From Aphrophora alni (lineage: Eukaryota > Arthropoda > Insecta > Hemiptera > Aphrophoridae): DNA of 64,000 nucleotides. The position numbers and the translations under genes were made by a program. The stretch spans positions 152,526,431 through 152,590,430 of the forward strand of contig OY740767.1 of assembly GCA_963513935.1 (NCBI GenBank), in the 5' to 3' direction. Below, one piece after another: positions 14,101 to 27,600 of this stretch (position 1 is its first letter; each line of letters begins with the position of its first letter). The notes under the pieces are model-generated. The model was not told the DNA's origin, made no database searches, and worked only from the letters and a program-made list of their open reading frames with translations.

Positions 14101-15596
14101 AAGCAAGAAGTTAGACCACTTTATTGTACAGGTTCAGTAATGAAGTCTTTCACTTTGGATGGATACCAAAGACAAGGTACTTTGGTACTTTTTGTGTAGC
14201 TCATATTACGATTCTTATAATATATCTATCTTAAAGAAAGTAGTATAAAGAACTTAGTATAGAGAACGAGATGAGTTAAAAAATGTATGTTGAATTTCTT
14301 ACAGATATGTCTGTTTTTAGGTCTGTAAGCCCCAAAATGTGGTTTTTGGAAATTTGTCTGTTCATGAGCACAAACACATGAATCGATTTTAATAAAATTA
14401 AATGTATGGGTACATTTTGGCCATATCTCATTTCTTACATTTGTTTTGATAACTAAAATTTAAAGATAGCTGCCATAAGAATAAATAAATCACTATTTTC
14501 TCAAAATCAGTTCTAATGATTTTAATCAAATTTTGCTCAAGTGTTGTTGTTAAGGACCTAAACAAAATGTATCTCTCCAAAAATATTGGTTTATGAGTTA
14601 ATGGCAAAAAAGCAAAAAAATTACCATGGAGCTATAAAATATGTAATTCCTAAAATTTCAGCTGTACCTATTTTGTTAAAATTTTAGTGAAAAGTAAATA
14701 TTAAAAACATGTGCAAAATCGCAAGTATTTCTGGCAACTACAGTTGTCAAATAATATCCGATAGATTGCACCATCTTCCAATGAATAGTAGTAGAATGTT
14801 GACAAAAATTGTATGTTGTACTGTACTGTAAGTCTTGACTTGTGATTACTAGTGCTATACATGTCACATGGTAGTGGCTCCCACACAGCTTGAGAAGGAA
14901 AAGGGTTAATCAATTTTTAACAGTACATTATAATGTGTTTTCCCCAAGATATGAATTGAACAATCTTCCAAAATTGTTAGTGTTATGTTTTATTTTTTTT
15001 TTTCTGGTAGAGTATTATAAATTTTGACCCAATGTAACTTGAACCCATCTTCAAACAGTTTTATTTTATGAGAGTCAAGCTATCTATTTCTTGTTTTATA
15101 AGAGGAAATATTTGTTAACTTTATAGTTTCAGATATAGGATGTTTAAATATAGATATATTTAATGTTCAATATTCTGTATTTTTATTTTTGTTTCGTGAC
15201 TGTTGTTACTAAAAGAGAGCATTTTTTTTTACAAATTTCAGTGCCTTTTGCTATAGAACAAAATTCAGGAACAATTACTGTGGTCGATCAAGTGACGAAA
15301 TATGAGCAAATGCTGTTTGACTTTGAAGTAGTAGTAACAGATCAACATGGACTTATGCTTAAAACAACCGTAACAATACAAGTTGAACATCCTGGTCTTG
15401 CCAAGTATGTATAATATCTTTCATTTTTAATTTGTGTTAGTTGTTTCTTTGTGTTTTATCTCTGTCAGTAAGAAAAGTTTTTAAGTTATAACAATTATAA
15501 ATAAACATTTATGGCTCCTTTTAAGACCAGCTTCCGATATATTGTATCTGCGATTTTGGTTTATTGATTGTTTATTAAAAAGTAAAAGTGCTTTAT

Positions 15597-15654
<58 letters not shown>

Positions 15655-18600
15655 TTAATTAATATATATTAATACTTATATTAATACTTACCGTCACAAT
15701 AGTCTATATTTGTATGTAGTTATATCACTACGGCCGTTTCGGCTATTCAGCCATTTTCAAGTGTTATGCTGGGTTTTCCCGTTGTCTTAGTTTAAAATCA
15801 CAAATTATGAACACACGACACATAACAAACACACAAGTTCTTTAAACATTTAAAACATGATGCAGCGGGCCTACTGCATCATGTTTTAAATGTTTAAAGA
15901 ACTTGTGTGTTTGTTATGTGTCGTGTGTTTGTTATGTGTCGTGTGTTTGTTATGTGTCGTGTGTTCGTAATTTGTGAGACTATTGTGACGGTAAGTTTTA
16001 TTAATATATCTAATTATTAATCACTAGTCGGAATAGCGAAAACAAATATGTATGATATATATTAAACGGAAGTCTATAAAACCTACAGTGATAATAAAAT
16101 GTTATCTTATAAATAATCAGTTATAATAAAAACAATAATTACTGACTATGTACAGGGTCATCGAAAAAGGTGACCATGATTTCAATCACAAACTTCATAA
16201 ACATTTTAGTTGTGTTATTAGTCATTGTAAAGACCTTAAATATGCTGAACTTATCTGCAGATCCTATTGCACCATGTGTTGTTTATCCCTTATTTCCCAG
16301 CACTAGCCACTTCAATAATTGTGACTGTGGCACAAAGAGTGGTTTGAAAATTTTAAATTAGTGGTTATAGTAATGTCTCTTTCAGCATAATTACAGATAA
16401 AATCTACCTATAAACAAGATAATTATTTTTTATATAATCAGTTAAAAAATTTATTTAAGGTTTAAATAAAGCAATAAAGCTAAAATTTCAAAATTATTTT
16501 AATAATATAAATGAGCTACAATTGTTTCGCCTTGCAGCATCATCAGCATTAGCTTTATTGCTTTATTTAATCCTTGAATATGGAGTTTCAACAAGAAATA
16601 TCTGCTGTTACATTAATTTTTTTATTTTTAATTCTCCGATTTTCGTGGTTGTCTTAAGGATTTCTTGGTGTCTGCATTTCCAGTTTTTTAAACTTATACC
16701 AATGAATTATGGTCTTATTTGAAAGTAGATCTTGGCCTTAAGTATGCCGAAAATTATATACTATAAACACTGATTTAAATTCAATAAACTGTAAAAAAAA
16801 ATTGAGCCTTTTGCTGCACAGTCACCATTATTGACTACTATGGGACTATGAGTAACAAACATTGCTCTGCATATACATACAGAGCATTTACGGTCATCAC
16901 AACAATGAATAACAAAACTTCTCATGTTTATGAACAGTTTGTTATTGAAATCTAGAAGATTGGTTGATTATTGCTTATGTTATTTACAATGAAATCACGG
17001 ATACCTTTTTCGATGACCCTGTATAATGTGGAAAAAGTTTGTCATGGTGTCAACAAATTACGATGTTGTTATCAAAATTTGTAAATATTATTATATTATT
17101 ATAGGATTAAAGTAATTATAAACTGTTGTAGGATCGTTTCTTTGTTTTTTAAAATTTAACTTATATTTTTTTAAAGTTTTGAACATGCAAAATCGAATCA
17201 AAATGTTAACCAATAACTTTAAAAAGTGGTATGCATATGATTGTATATATTATTTTAGGTTTATTATTAGTAAATGAAATAATAATAATTATATTTATTT
17301 CCTCATTACAACCAGTTATACATTTTGGAGAAAATGGTACAGAATGACTCTAAAACCCTGGTCTATCGGTTGCCTTTCACAAAAATACCCCTCTGACTTT
17401 TTAGCTTGAACATTGAAAATTAGTAGGTTAAAGGGTTAATTTTGTTTTTTGTTGTTTGAAAGTAAAAACCTTGAAGTCATCATTAACTTAAAAATAGAAA
17501 AGAACATTAGAGACCTCTAGAGCTCAAATGATGTAATACTGTCAGGGTTGGTCAAGAAAGACCTGATATAAAAGATTAAAGAGATAAATTTAACCTAAGA
17601 CTGCATAAATACAACTAGGTTACATCAGGATTAAATGAGGTCCTGTGGGTTAAATTAAATACAGTCAATGATTTAGACCTGTTGTTTAGTATCACATGAC
17701 ATGACGTGATTATTCTATGAATTTATATATATTGTAATTACCTTTATCTTTAACAATGATAATGATTCTAAATAACCCAATGAGAAATAAGTATTTTTGA
17801 AGTTGATGATTTACGTTTCTTTAAGACAAATGAGAACTTTTGAAATTAAAATTATCATTGATTCTATATTTTTTAATTTTGATATTTCGGTACCTTATAA
17901 AAGCAATGATCGAATCCTCGTTCTGTCAGTCTGGATTCCTCCAATTTGCAAGGTCCACGGCTTCTTTGGAGGCTTAGATCCGTTCTACTGTTGGCTTGAA
18001 ATCCAGAGAGCGGCTGATGAATGTTTATAGTTGATCCTATCTTCAAGAGCGCAGTTGTGGAAGTTCGAGTGTTCTTTCTTGATTTTGATGATTCATTAAA
18101 GTTGTTCGTTGTGTCTACTAATGTTCCCAAATTATGCCAATTTCTAGAGTTTGCTGAATTTACATTTATTAGGCTTTTAGTTTTTTATTTATTCGTAGAA
18201 AATTTTACACTGTTCACATCTAAGAATTTTAAGACTAATGTGAACAAAATGTTAGAATGATTTTAAAACTAATACATTTAAGTAATTAGAGTGATGCTGG
18301 TGGTAATAACAGGATAATCAGAATGAACCTCTAAGCTCTAAGAAAGTCATTTTATAGTTTCATCATACCCACTTTCCAACCAAACATTATGACCAAATGT
18401 AGACTCTTTTTTGAGTTTGGTAATTTGCTCATAATCTCCTGTAGCTTTTTAGATAGAATTTTTCTTATGATCCCCTATGGATTCTACGTCGAATTTATCT
18501 TAAAACTTTTTTAATTACCTAACTATTGTTTTTTCTCAATATCAGTGTGTTTTCGTCGAAATCATCATTACAATTTTTGATTTATTTATCTGGGAATTAT

Positions 18601-21600
18601 ACATACTTCTCATGGGCATTGGTTACTAACGTGTATTTAAACAATTATAATCACTACTTAATTTCAAAAACATTATATTTTGGTTATATGAAAAGATTGT
18701 GGTTTTCCCTCCATATAACCATCATATCTCACAAGTCCTATGCCCTATGTTGTTCAAACTTTGCTATATTATCGAGCTTGAAGAGCCCCATAATAATCAT
18801 GTAAACATTTTCAATCTTGCATCTAATTATTATTTATTAACCTTAATAACTGATATAAAATTTAAATTTTGTATATGACTTTCTATGGTCTATAACTTAT
18901 TAATTATTGATTTAAAGAATACTTTATTTTACATGATTGCATCGTAAGAACGGGACATTGGTTTATAAAAAATAAAAAACACATTTTTTAAAGAAAATGA
19001 GTTTTCATTGTTTTAGGAGACAAGTAAATATTTCAATGTTATAAGAGTTTGCCCTTTTGATTTGTAATGGTTTTGGGGTGAACTACTTTCACTGCTTTGT
19101 TTCTGCTAAGTAACCCTTTCTATTTTGGTACTTGTAACCTTGGCATTCCTTACCAGTTACCTTGATACGAGCCAAGCCTTTCTGGTCCGTCTCAACCTCT
19201 CACCTTCCTCTTTGTTGTTTTAATGTTGTCATATAAATGATAGATGTCTGTTTTATTTTATACATTCTGTTTGCGTCCTTAGAGGCAACAATTGAGAAAT
19301 TTGATTAAAAAACTATTGTATTTTGTATTTTTTTTCTTATGGTAGTTATTTTCAAATTTTGAGTTATCAAAAAATATATAAAGTCTCAAGATATTTCCAA
19401 ATTTGATTAAAATTGGTCCCTATGTTTGAGCTGTAGAGGCCAGGGAACCTCTAAACGGATTTATCTATGACAAAGCTCAACATCAATTTTTTGACCCATT
19501 GCATAACTTTATACTACATATATCTGTAAAAATAAAAAGGATGAAAAATAGGAATGGCTTAGAAACTTAAATTCTGTACAAATTATTGATAAAATGGTTA
19601 TGTATAAATTGAAGGTTGTGGTTTGTAAAGATTATAGTATACATTACTGTTCATTTACAGAAATACTTAATAAAATGTGTATATCATGTTTCAGTGTTGG
19701 TCCTGTTCCCATGATCATGCAACAAAGCATACCAGTTCACAGCTCAGGTACATAACTTATATTTATTAAAAATTTGACTAAACTCCATTAAAAACTAAGT
19801 GTTCTATTCCTTTATCCTATCTTAATTGCTCTAAAATGATTTTTTTTTTTTAAAACTCTCTTAATTGACAGAATCAAACAAGGTCTTTTTTTACCTCGAC
19901 AATTTGACATTTTGTTTGTAGGTTTTTTGTCACATAGTTACAATGTGACCAAATGACCAATTATTATAAAATTTAAGAATAAGGTTATTACCAACTCTTT
20001 TATTTTCTGTTTTAAAATAGTAGCCACTCAAAACATTTCCTAAAAACATGCACTCCGAAGTATTAAATATAGCAATGTGAGCTGAGGAATCATAGAATAA
20101 ATTTCAAATGAATTTAAACTGTTTTATAAAATTATTTTGTGGGAAATTTTTACTTGACCAAAACTAAAAACTTTTTTGAGTTTCACAGGGATACAATAAT
20201 ATTAAATAAATTATTTACGTCACAGTTATACCATTTTGTTCTCTGATATTTCTTCAAAAGTTTGCTTGATACAAATTTCATTTAACTTGTACTTATTTTC
20301 TTTTATATATACCCCAACTAAATGTCTCAGAAAAAAAAATGAGAAATTTTTATCCGAGACATTTTAAAAAAATTGAAGATATTTATAACAAAATATTTGG
20401 AGATCTCCTGACTTTCATTTGTTTCTTTAAAAAAATATATCAGACACAAACAGTTTACTTTAACTCTGTAAAATTCAGAGAATTCTTTCTCAATTATTTT
20501 GTTGCAGTAAAAAATGAATTATCAAATTGAAAGAAAATTCTGAAAAAAAGTCTAAATTTATATCAACTTAAAATGTTAAAATAAATCATGTGTTTTACAA
20601 TTTTGTTATAAAATTTATCTTTTTCGACAAACAAATGGTAGAAAGTACCAAGACCTCCAAATATCTTGAAAATTAAGGTCATGTGAAAAAATCTTTCAGA
20701 TAAAGGTTTCTCATTATTAGACATAGGAATAAGAAAGTAGAATATATTATATAGGCTATTTAAATTTCAATTAAAAATAATTGACATGACCTTCAAATAA
20801 CCTACTATTTGGTAATTTCTGTGTTGATATCTTGAGCATTGCACAAATTAAGAAAATATTCTCCCTGCGCCCCCTCAGGTGTTTACTTGAATGAATATGG
20901 ATGTGACAATACCAATGTACTCTAGCTGAATCTATACCTTTCTGGATATAGCCTTTGAATTACTTCTTAGTACGGGTGTCCAGCATCAATCGTAGCCGAT
21001 GGCCCGATGTCCATTGTACGCAGCACAAGCAAGCTGCCAATGTTTTTTGTTTTTAAGGATGTCCTCAAAATCGTTGTTTGTAAGCCTTTGGGTTTACATT
21101 TATTTTTCAGTGGAGGTACAAACTTATTAAGAGGGGGTTGTTGGTGTCCTTCGCAGTCCCCAGTCAAACCCTCACATAACACTCGCTATACATAAACTAT
21201 CATCCATGTATACACCACAGTTCACCTATATTATACAGTTACTTACACTTTCACCTTAACTTAAAGTTCTCATCACAAGAAGATGCAGATTAGCTGCATC
21301 TATTGAAAGGAGTTAAATGATCCTTGCGGATCTCGAGTTATACAGGGGTGAAACAATTAACACAGCTTCTTTGAATATACATTCACATACAAATACATGA
21401 TATACATATATTATACTTTAGACTTATATGTAGGGAATTTTGACCGTACAGAACCGTAGCGTGTCTTATCTGTAACCCCCTAACATGATGTTCTGGTAAA
21501 CTCTTTAAATGGTCTCTACTTCAAAAAACATCAACTCGAGTAGTGAAAAAAAGACAGCTTTCTGCATCATCCAGGGAATCTGTTCGTGTTGAGATTAAGA

Positions 21601-24600
21601 AGAAAAAATTCTGGGCATAAGGAGCCAGGTTTCTTATTGTTAACAACAGTGTTGAGGGGTCTTAAGATCTCGCCCTTTGTGATAAACAAAGCTATTACTG
21701 GTGTTGTAGGAAATGTACATTCAATTCTAATTCTTGGTAAGAAAAATTTGTTCAATATTAATCACATGCTGTTAAACGACTTCTTATTTCCTCTGTGGTA
21801 TGATTCAATAGGTCTCAACAAGAAATATCTCCTAGATCAGAATTGACTCTGATAAACAGAGCCTATCTGTTAAAGTTGAAGTCTCTTTTTGATGTTACAG
21901 TAGAACCTCGATAGCAAGACTCTCAAGCGGATTTGGGAAACAGTCTTGTTATCGAGGGACTCTTCTAATTGAGATTCGTGCTATCAAGGTTATGTTGACT
22001 AAAAGTCGTACTATCAAGGTTGCTGTTTTTTTTGAAACCTCTTTATAGCAAGTGCATTTTGAATCCAACCCTCACTGGCATGTTTTGTTTTTAAAGTACA
22101 TTTTATTATTATTCTAACAAAGTATGACTAATGAAGGAGGGGGGAAGCTGGGTTTTCATGTTTAGACCTGAGCATAAGAATTTGTTTCCTTCAAAACATC
22201 TGTTCTGTTGGGTCACTGACTGTGGGAACTATCCACTGGGAAGGGTGAATTCATGCTATAAAGGTTCCGCTGTGTAAAACGACTTACTACTGAGGTTGAA
22301 CTCTTGCTATAAAGGTTCGGTTTCGCAAAAAGATATGTTACAGAGAGTTATAGCAGTGATCTGTATGGGGATAAAAATCTGTGCTATTTAGGTTTTTAAA
22401 ATAATAATAGTTGTGTTATAAAGGTATCTTTAACATTAAGTGTTATGGCAATCCCAGAGGGATAAGAAAAATGCACTTGTTAATGAGGAAGTTGTGTTAT
22501 TGAGGGTTAGGTTGTAATAAGGTTATGAAGTGTATAAATTGTGACGGTGATCGTACTCCCACATTCACCAAAGTGTCTGAAATATAAACTAGGAAAAGCA
22601 ATTTTAAAAATCATTTCTAAAGAAAAACTTTCTTTTTCGGAAACTAGGAAAGTATACCAAACAAAGAACTGTTCTGCGTCACATCACATCAAAGGAAAAA
22701 TTAGTTAAAAATATATCACTGTCAATCTCTCTGTATTGACTAAATCGTCTTCTTCTTTTGAAAAATTTCAAAACCAAAATGCTAGTAAACCACAAATGAA
22801 AACCCTAGTATACCACAAAGTGTTTCCGCCAAGTCTTAACACAATTAAAAACAAACAAAAATTAGGGAGGAGCCAGTTGTATCAGACTCCTTCCAAATTA
22901 TTTTCAGAAGCCATCTTCATCCCCTCATCTGACACTACAGATGTTCAGGTTGTTATGGAGTTTGTATCAAAAAAACGATCTACCTGCAGGTATAATCCAT
23001 TTTAAATTGCTGACTAAATTATTATCCTTTTTAAATTTTAATCATAAATATGGCTATAAATCTAAATTTAAACAGAGTGATACAATGGAACATTAACCCT
23101 TCCCACGCGGCAAACGAGTATAGCCGCAATAGTAGACTTTGACCCAAACGCGGATGACGATTAAAGTCGCAATAATATATTTTAGCCTATGGTTAGTTAA
23201 TTAGTTCAGCAAAGTTCCGGTAGAATGCAGAGGCATGTCCGCTGTCTATTCAGGAATAGAAAAACATTTTGTTGAAAGTTCTACGCGTCGAGGCAGTGGA
23301 GGGGGACGCTATTTTGTCTGGAATTGTCTGGCGGCGCACGCATCCTACAGAGTGGATAACGTCTATACTCGCAGTCTCATTAGTCTGATAGGCGACGACC
23401 TCCGTGTTTGCATTTGAGCATTGTTTTGAAGAAGGATTTTTTTTGTTTTTTTAACATTACCTTCTATTTTTTATATATTATTTCACAATATAACTGTTCC
23501 AATTTACAAAAATTAATAAACCTAATTTTTTTTTGCAATTTTTTACTATTTTGTTGTACAGTATGTCATAAAAAAATGTTAAATGCAGCCGAAAACCAAT
23601 GATGAAATTTTTTTTAAATTAACCTTTCACATACAAAACGAAAACAAAAATTAACTTTGAAAAAAAAACAAAAGATTTTTAAAGTTATTTCAGCGTTGAG
23701 ATGAAATAAGGCAAATTTTATTCAGCGTGCGAAGGGTTAATGGCATGAGAAGTCACATGGAAGATTTAAAGATTCTTGTAGATGAAACATCCCTCTTATT
23801 TATTTGCCTGCAAGAGACTCACCTCCATCAAGCCCACTCCTTTATTGTGAGGAGGTTTTAAGACTATGTCACTGCAGACAGAGCTAAGGGAAATACTTGC
23901 CCACAACTCCATCTTTGGTATGTCTGTGAACCTTAGGACTTCATTGCTAGCAGTAGCATTAACGATCACTAATCCATAAAAAAATGACAATTTGTTGAGT
24001 CGTGTGCCCGTTCATATTTGTTGAAAAACTATTACAGGTGTCACATGGACATCCTCAAGTTTTATTTTTCACAAATTGATGACATCAAAAGAGAAAAGGA
24101 AATAAGTATCAATTTTCAGCAATAAATAAGGCACCACTACATTGCAGTTTCAATGTACGAGAAGTTCTCAATGTCAGGTTCCCTTTACAAAATTGGAAGG
24201 TATTGTCCTGTTTTGTAACCATCAAGAAGACTTATTCTGACCTCTGTAAACTTTTTCTTCTGGTGGTTCAGTTAAGAAGATTGTCCATGGCCATGTAAGA
24301 GAGAGAATCAATGCTGGCATAGGGATTGTTACTTCTGGTATAATTAAGTGTATCTGGGCAGTTATTTGCTGAGCAACTGGGAGGTTCTCATAGTGAAACT
24401 TCCTAGGTAATGTATACAAACTTGATTATTTTCTATCTCTTTTGAAATAAAATAATTTACTTAAAGCATAAACTATTTTACCTCAAAATCATGAACATCT
24501 TTTTCGATGACCTTGCATATATGTTTCACTTTTGTGTAATTTTTTTTTCTTTTTTCTTTTTTTTTCAGAAAAAAATAAATTGTATTAAAACACTTGATAT

Positions 24601-27600
24601 ACACTAGTATAACTCCAGACACAAGCAATACTACATTTTACCTCCACACAACTCTAATTATAAACATGGATATAATTGCACAAGTATAAAATTTTATAAT
24701 TATTTGTCAGAAGGTTTAAAGACTTGTTGATTTTAACTAATAGTCTAACTTCAGTTGTTTTGGTTGAGGGTTGTTGAATCATTTGATATTGTTTAATTTT
24801 TCATTTCAGGAGAAACAGGAAATACTGCAGGACAAACATTCCAACATCAATCTCTCTTTCCTATACCTGTTTGCACGTAAGTTTGAACTCTGTTATAGAG
24901 AAAGCATAACAAGTTGTTTTCATTTTACTGGTAAAGTCCTGTTAAATAAACAACAGTTTATTACAGATTTATTTCGAATTTGTGTTATATGTTAAATGTT
25001 AAAAATTACATTATGTTAGCAATAACTGTAATTTTTTGTAGAAGACAAATCTGGAGATCTTATAATGTAGATTTCAAACCATCTCACAATTTCATTTCAT
25101 TTAATTTAAGTGATAAGTAATTACAAAATTGTACCAGACATGTCAGATAACAATAATGATAACATCCTCTGTACCAAATGTCCATGAGCACTGTGGCAAT
25201 ATTTACAATAAGGAAAACAAGGATTGAACAAAAACAATAAATACATAAAACGAATTACTCTAACAAAATAATAAATATAAAAATTTATAAAAAAATTCTT
25301 CCACTCATATAAACTCTGAGAGTTCATTAATAAGATTTTTTTTGAGAAAAGAGCTTTCTAAAAACATTAAGCCTATGCCTCTGATACCGCAACAGATCTG
25401 CTACTTCTGGTATTGGTATTGTGCATATTATTATTATATACTGGTTTATATTTAATCCAATAGTGTAAAATGATTTCATAAATGTATAAATTTGGAAAAG
25501 TTAATATTTGTGAATTCCCTGGAGGATTCCATTCTTTTAAAAACTTGCACTAACTAGCAATCCATTCTTTTTTAGAACCATATCAATTCTGTATATCTCA
25601 CGATTTGAAGAGTTACCCCATATAATCGATTACTCCATATTTCAGAAGGGGATAAATAATTGGGACATAAGGAGTATATTTCGAGTGCAATATACCTTAA
25701 GATTTTTCAATACAAAAATACCAGAATCAATTTTCTTACATACAGCATCAATATAGAAGTTCCATTTTTAGATCACTGTCTATAACCAGTCCTAAAATTT
25801 TGACACTTTTCACCTCATTATTTAAATCATCTCTTAACCATAATATTTTAAGTCGACTGGTTTATACGCTGATTCAAGTTGTAACACGTAACAACGGTTT
25901 TGTCTGGCTTTATAGACAAGTTGTTTCTTAAAAAGTACTGACTTGTTACAGTATATTCACATTTTAAAATGCCTTTTACTCCAGTAAACACACAGATTCA
26001 GCTGAAACCGTAATAATAATGTCATCAATAGCTATGAAATTCAATTATTAAGAAAAGAAAACAATAATCTTGTTATTTTAGATTTATATGTATTCTTGTA
26101 CAATTTTTAAATCTGTAGTTTGTTCAGCTATAAAATAATCACTTTTGTGTTGTTTCAATGACAGAAGGGTGGACCGAAAAGAAAAATTCAAGCAAGATCG
26201 ACAACAGTGTATAACAACTACAGAGAATAGTGTTTTCCATACAACCCAGAACAACAATCTTGCTTTAGGCAATATTCATTTGACACAGAAGTAAGTTGTA
26301 ATTTTATTAATATGTGAAGTGTTGAAAGTTAAAGTTGATATTACCTCTATAAATTGGTAATAAATGGTTGATTTATCAAATGCTCTTATCAGTAACAAAA
26401 TTCCATATTCATTTTTATAATCCATGTAGCATTAATATTTACAATTCTCACCTTTTGTATTAAAATCAGGAATGCACTATCGCACACTCCTAATGGTTAT
26501 GGAGCAAGTTGAAGTAGCAATACTAATTACTGTACTTCTTATAGTTTATCTTTACACATCATCTGTATTTGACTTTTTGTAAGCTCTGCTTATTCAATTT
26601 TCATACGGTTTTCTTTCTTATATATGTTGTGTCATATATATTCATGATAAGTTGTGTAAACTGTTTATTAAATATGAGTGACAAATGCAAGAAATTTGTT
26701 TCCTAAATCTTTGTTACATTCTTTAAATGAACTTTATAATTAAATATATATTTTTGTCATTTTATTTAATTTTCCTTTCATTGTTAGGTCAAATTAACAA
26801 CCTTTGATAGTTCTTTGATCACAGTCTATATAAACACAAGTTAAAATTAAAGAACAAAATTTAGTTTCTAATTTTTTTTGTGCGAAATAATCTTGGTATG
26901 TGTTTCAGCACAAATCAAAGATATGTTGCTCCTCAGAATTCAGCTCCACCTCCAGCTCCAGCTCCAGGTAAATATGCAACCTTTAACTACAACCTGTCTT
27001 TTCATACTATTATACATATTGTTCACTTAAATCGTTTTACTATTTTTTAGAAGTACTCAACATGAAGTTGATGTTATAAAATGCAAATCTCTTTTGGTGT
27101 TTTATGTGTATCTGTTTCATTCCAAACGTCGAGCACCAAGCTGTACAAAGTTATAGATTCATGTTGTGTACAACGTATATTGTTTCAAATAGCTGTCATT
27201 AAATATTTTCTGACAATTTTTCCATCATATTCAATCAATATTAAAATCTAACCTACTTGTTAAATTAAATTAAATTTCAATTAAAATTAAAGATATTATG
27301 GTTAATTTTTGTATATTTTGAGTTTATTTTGTCTTTTAGTGATTATTCTTATTTTGTTGGAGTTTCAATACATTCAACCATCATTGAATGCAGATTTTAA
27401 AGCTCAACAAATTGAACAAATGAAGTCAAAATTGTGACCTATAGAGTGTTTGTTAATAATAGATTATTCTTAATAAAATGATCTAAAAATATTAAATAAA
27501 TAACTGCTCATTTCTCACTCACTCATCCCCAAAAACAAATAAATATTAGTTTATTAGTTCATCAATTTGGTAGTTGTTGATCTAAAAGTGAAATGAAGCA

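Larger units (their letters stand above)
15405..19694 (+). other. Intron of the large gene, 4.3 kb
   Basis: It holds a TA microsatellite, a composite inverted repeat (15685-15990) and a TA-flanked element (16153-17021). From 17,024 to 19,694 I see only AT-rich sequence with short unconvincing frames on both strands, and a weak dispersed-repeat match near 19310-19450. Confidence 0.6.
21580..23990 (+). mobile_element. Jockey-type LINE, fragmentary, with two nested DNA elements
   Basis: ORF1 N-terminal text SPFVINKAITGVVGN (about 21,690) is followed, after an insertion, by a zinc knuckle KCINCDGDRTP (22,530). Then come CLKYKLGKAILKI and KLSFSETRKVY, typical of Jockey/I-type ORF1. ORF2 begins near 23,060 with QWNINGMRSH, split by a MITE, and continues to the endonuclease motif LLFICLQETHL (about 23,790). 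Several stops and frameshifts occur. Reverse transcriptase is not seen downstream. Confidence 0.75.
19748..24809 (+). other. Intron of the large gene, 5.1 kb
   Basis: The first 1.2 kb is AT-rich without features. From about 20.95 kb the base composition rises and leads into a Jockey-type LINE (21.58-23.99 kb) with two nested insertions. After 24 kb there is only an isolated inverted-repeat end of the 16153-17021 family near 24,495. Confidence 0.6.

Noticed and set aside
23235..23417. 60-codon frame with a Gly-rich stretch
   Set aside because: Lies wholly inside the TTAA-flanked MITE, and the copy at 55.5 kb does not keep it.
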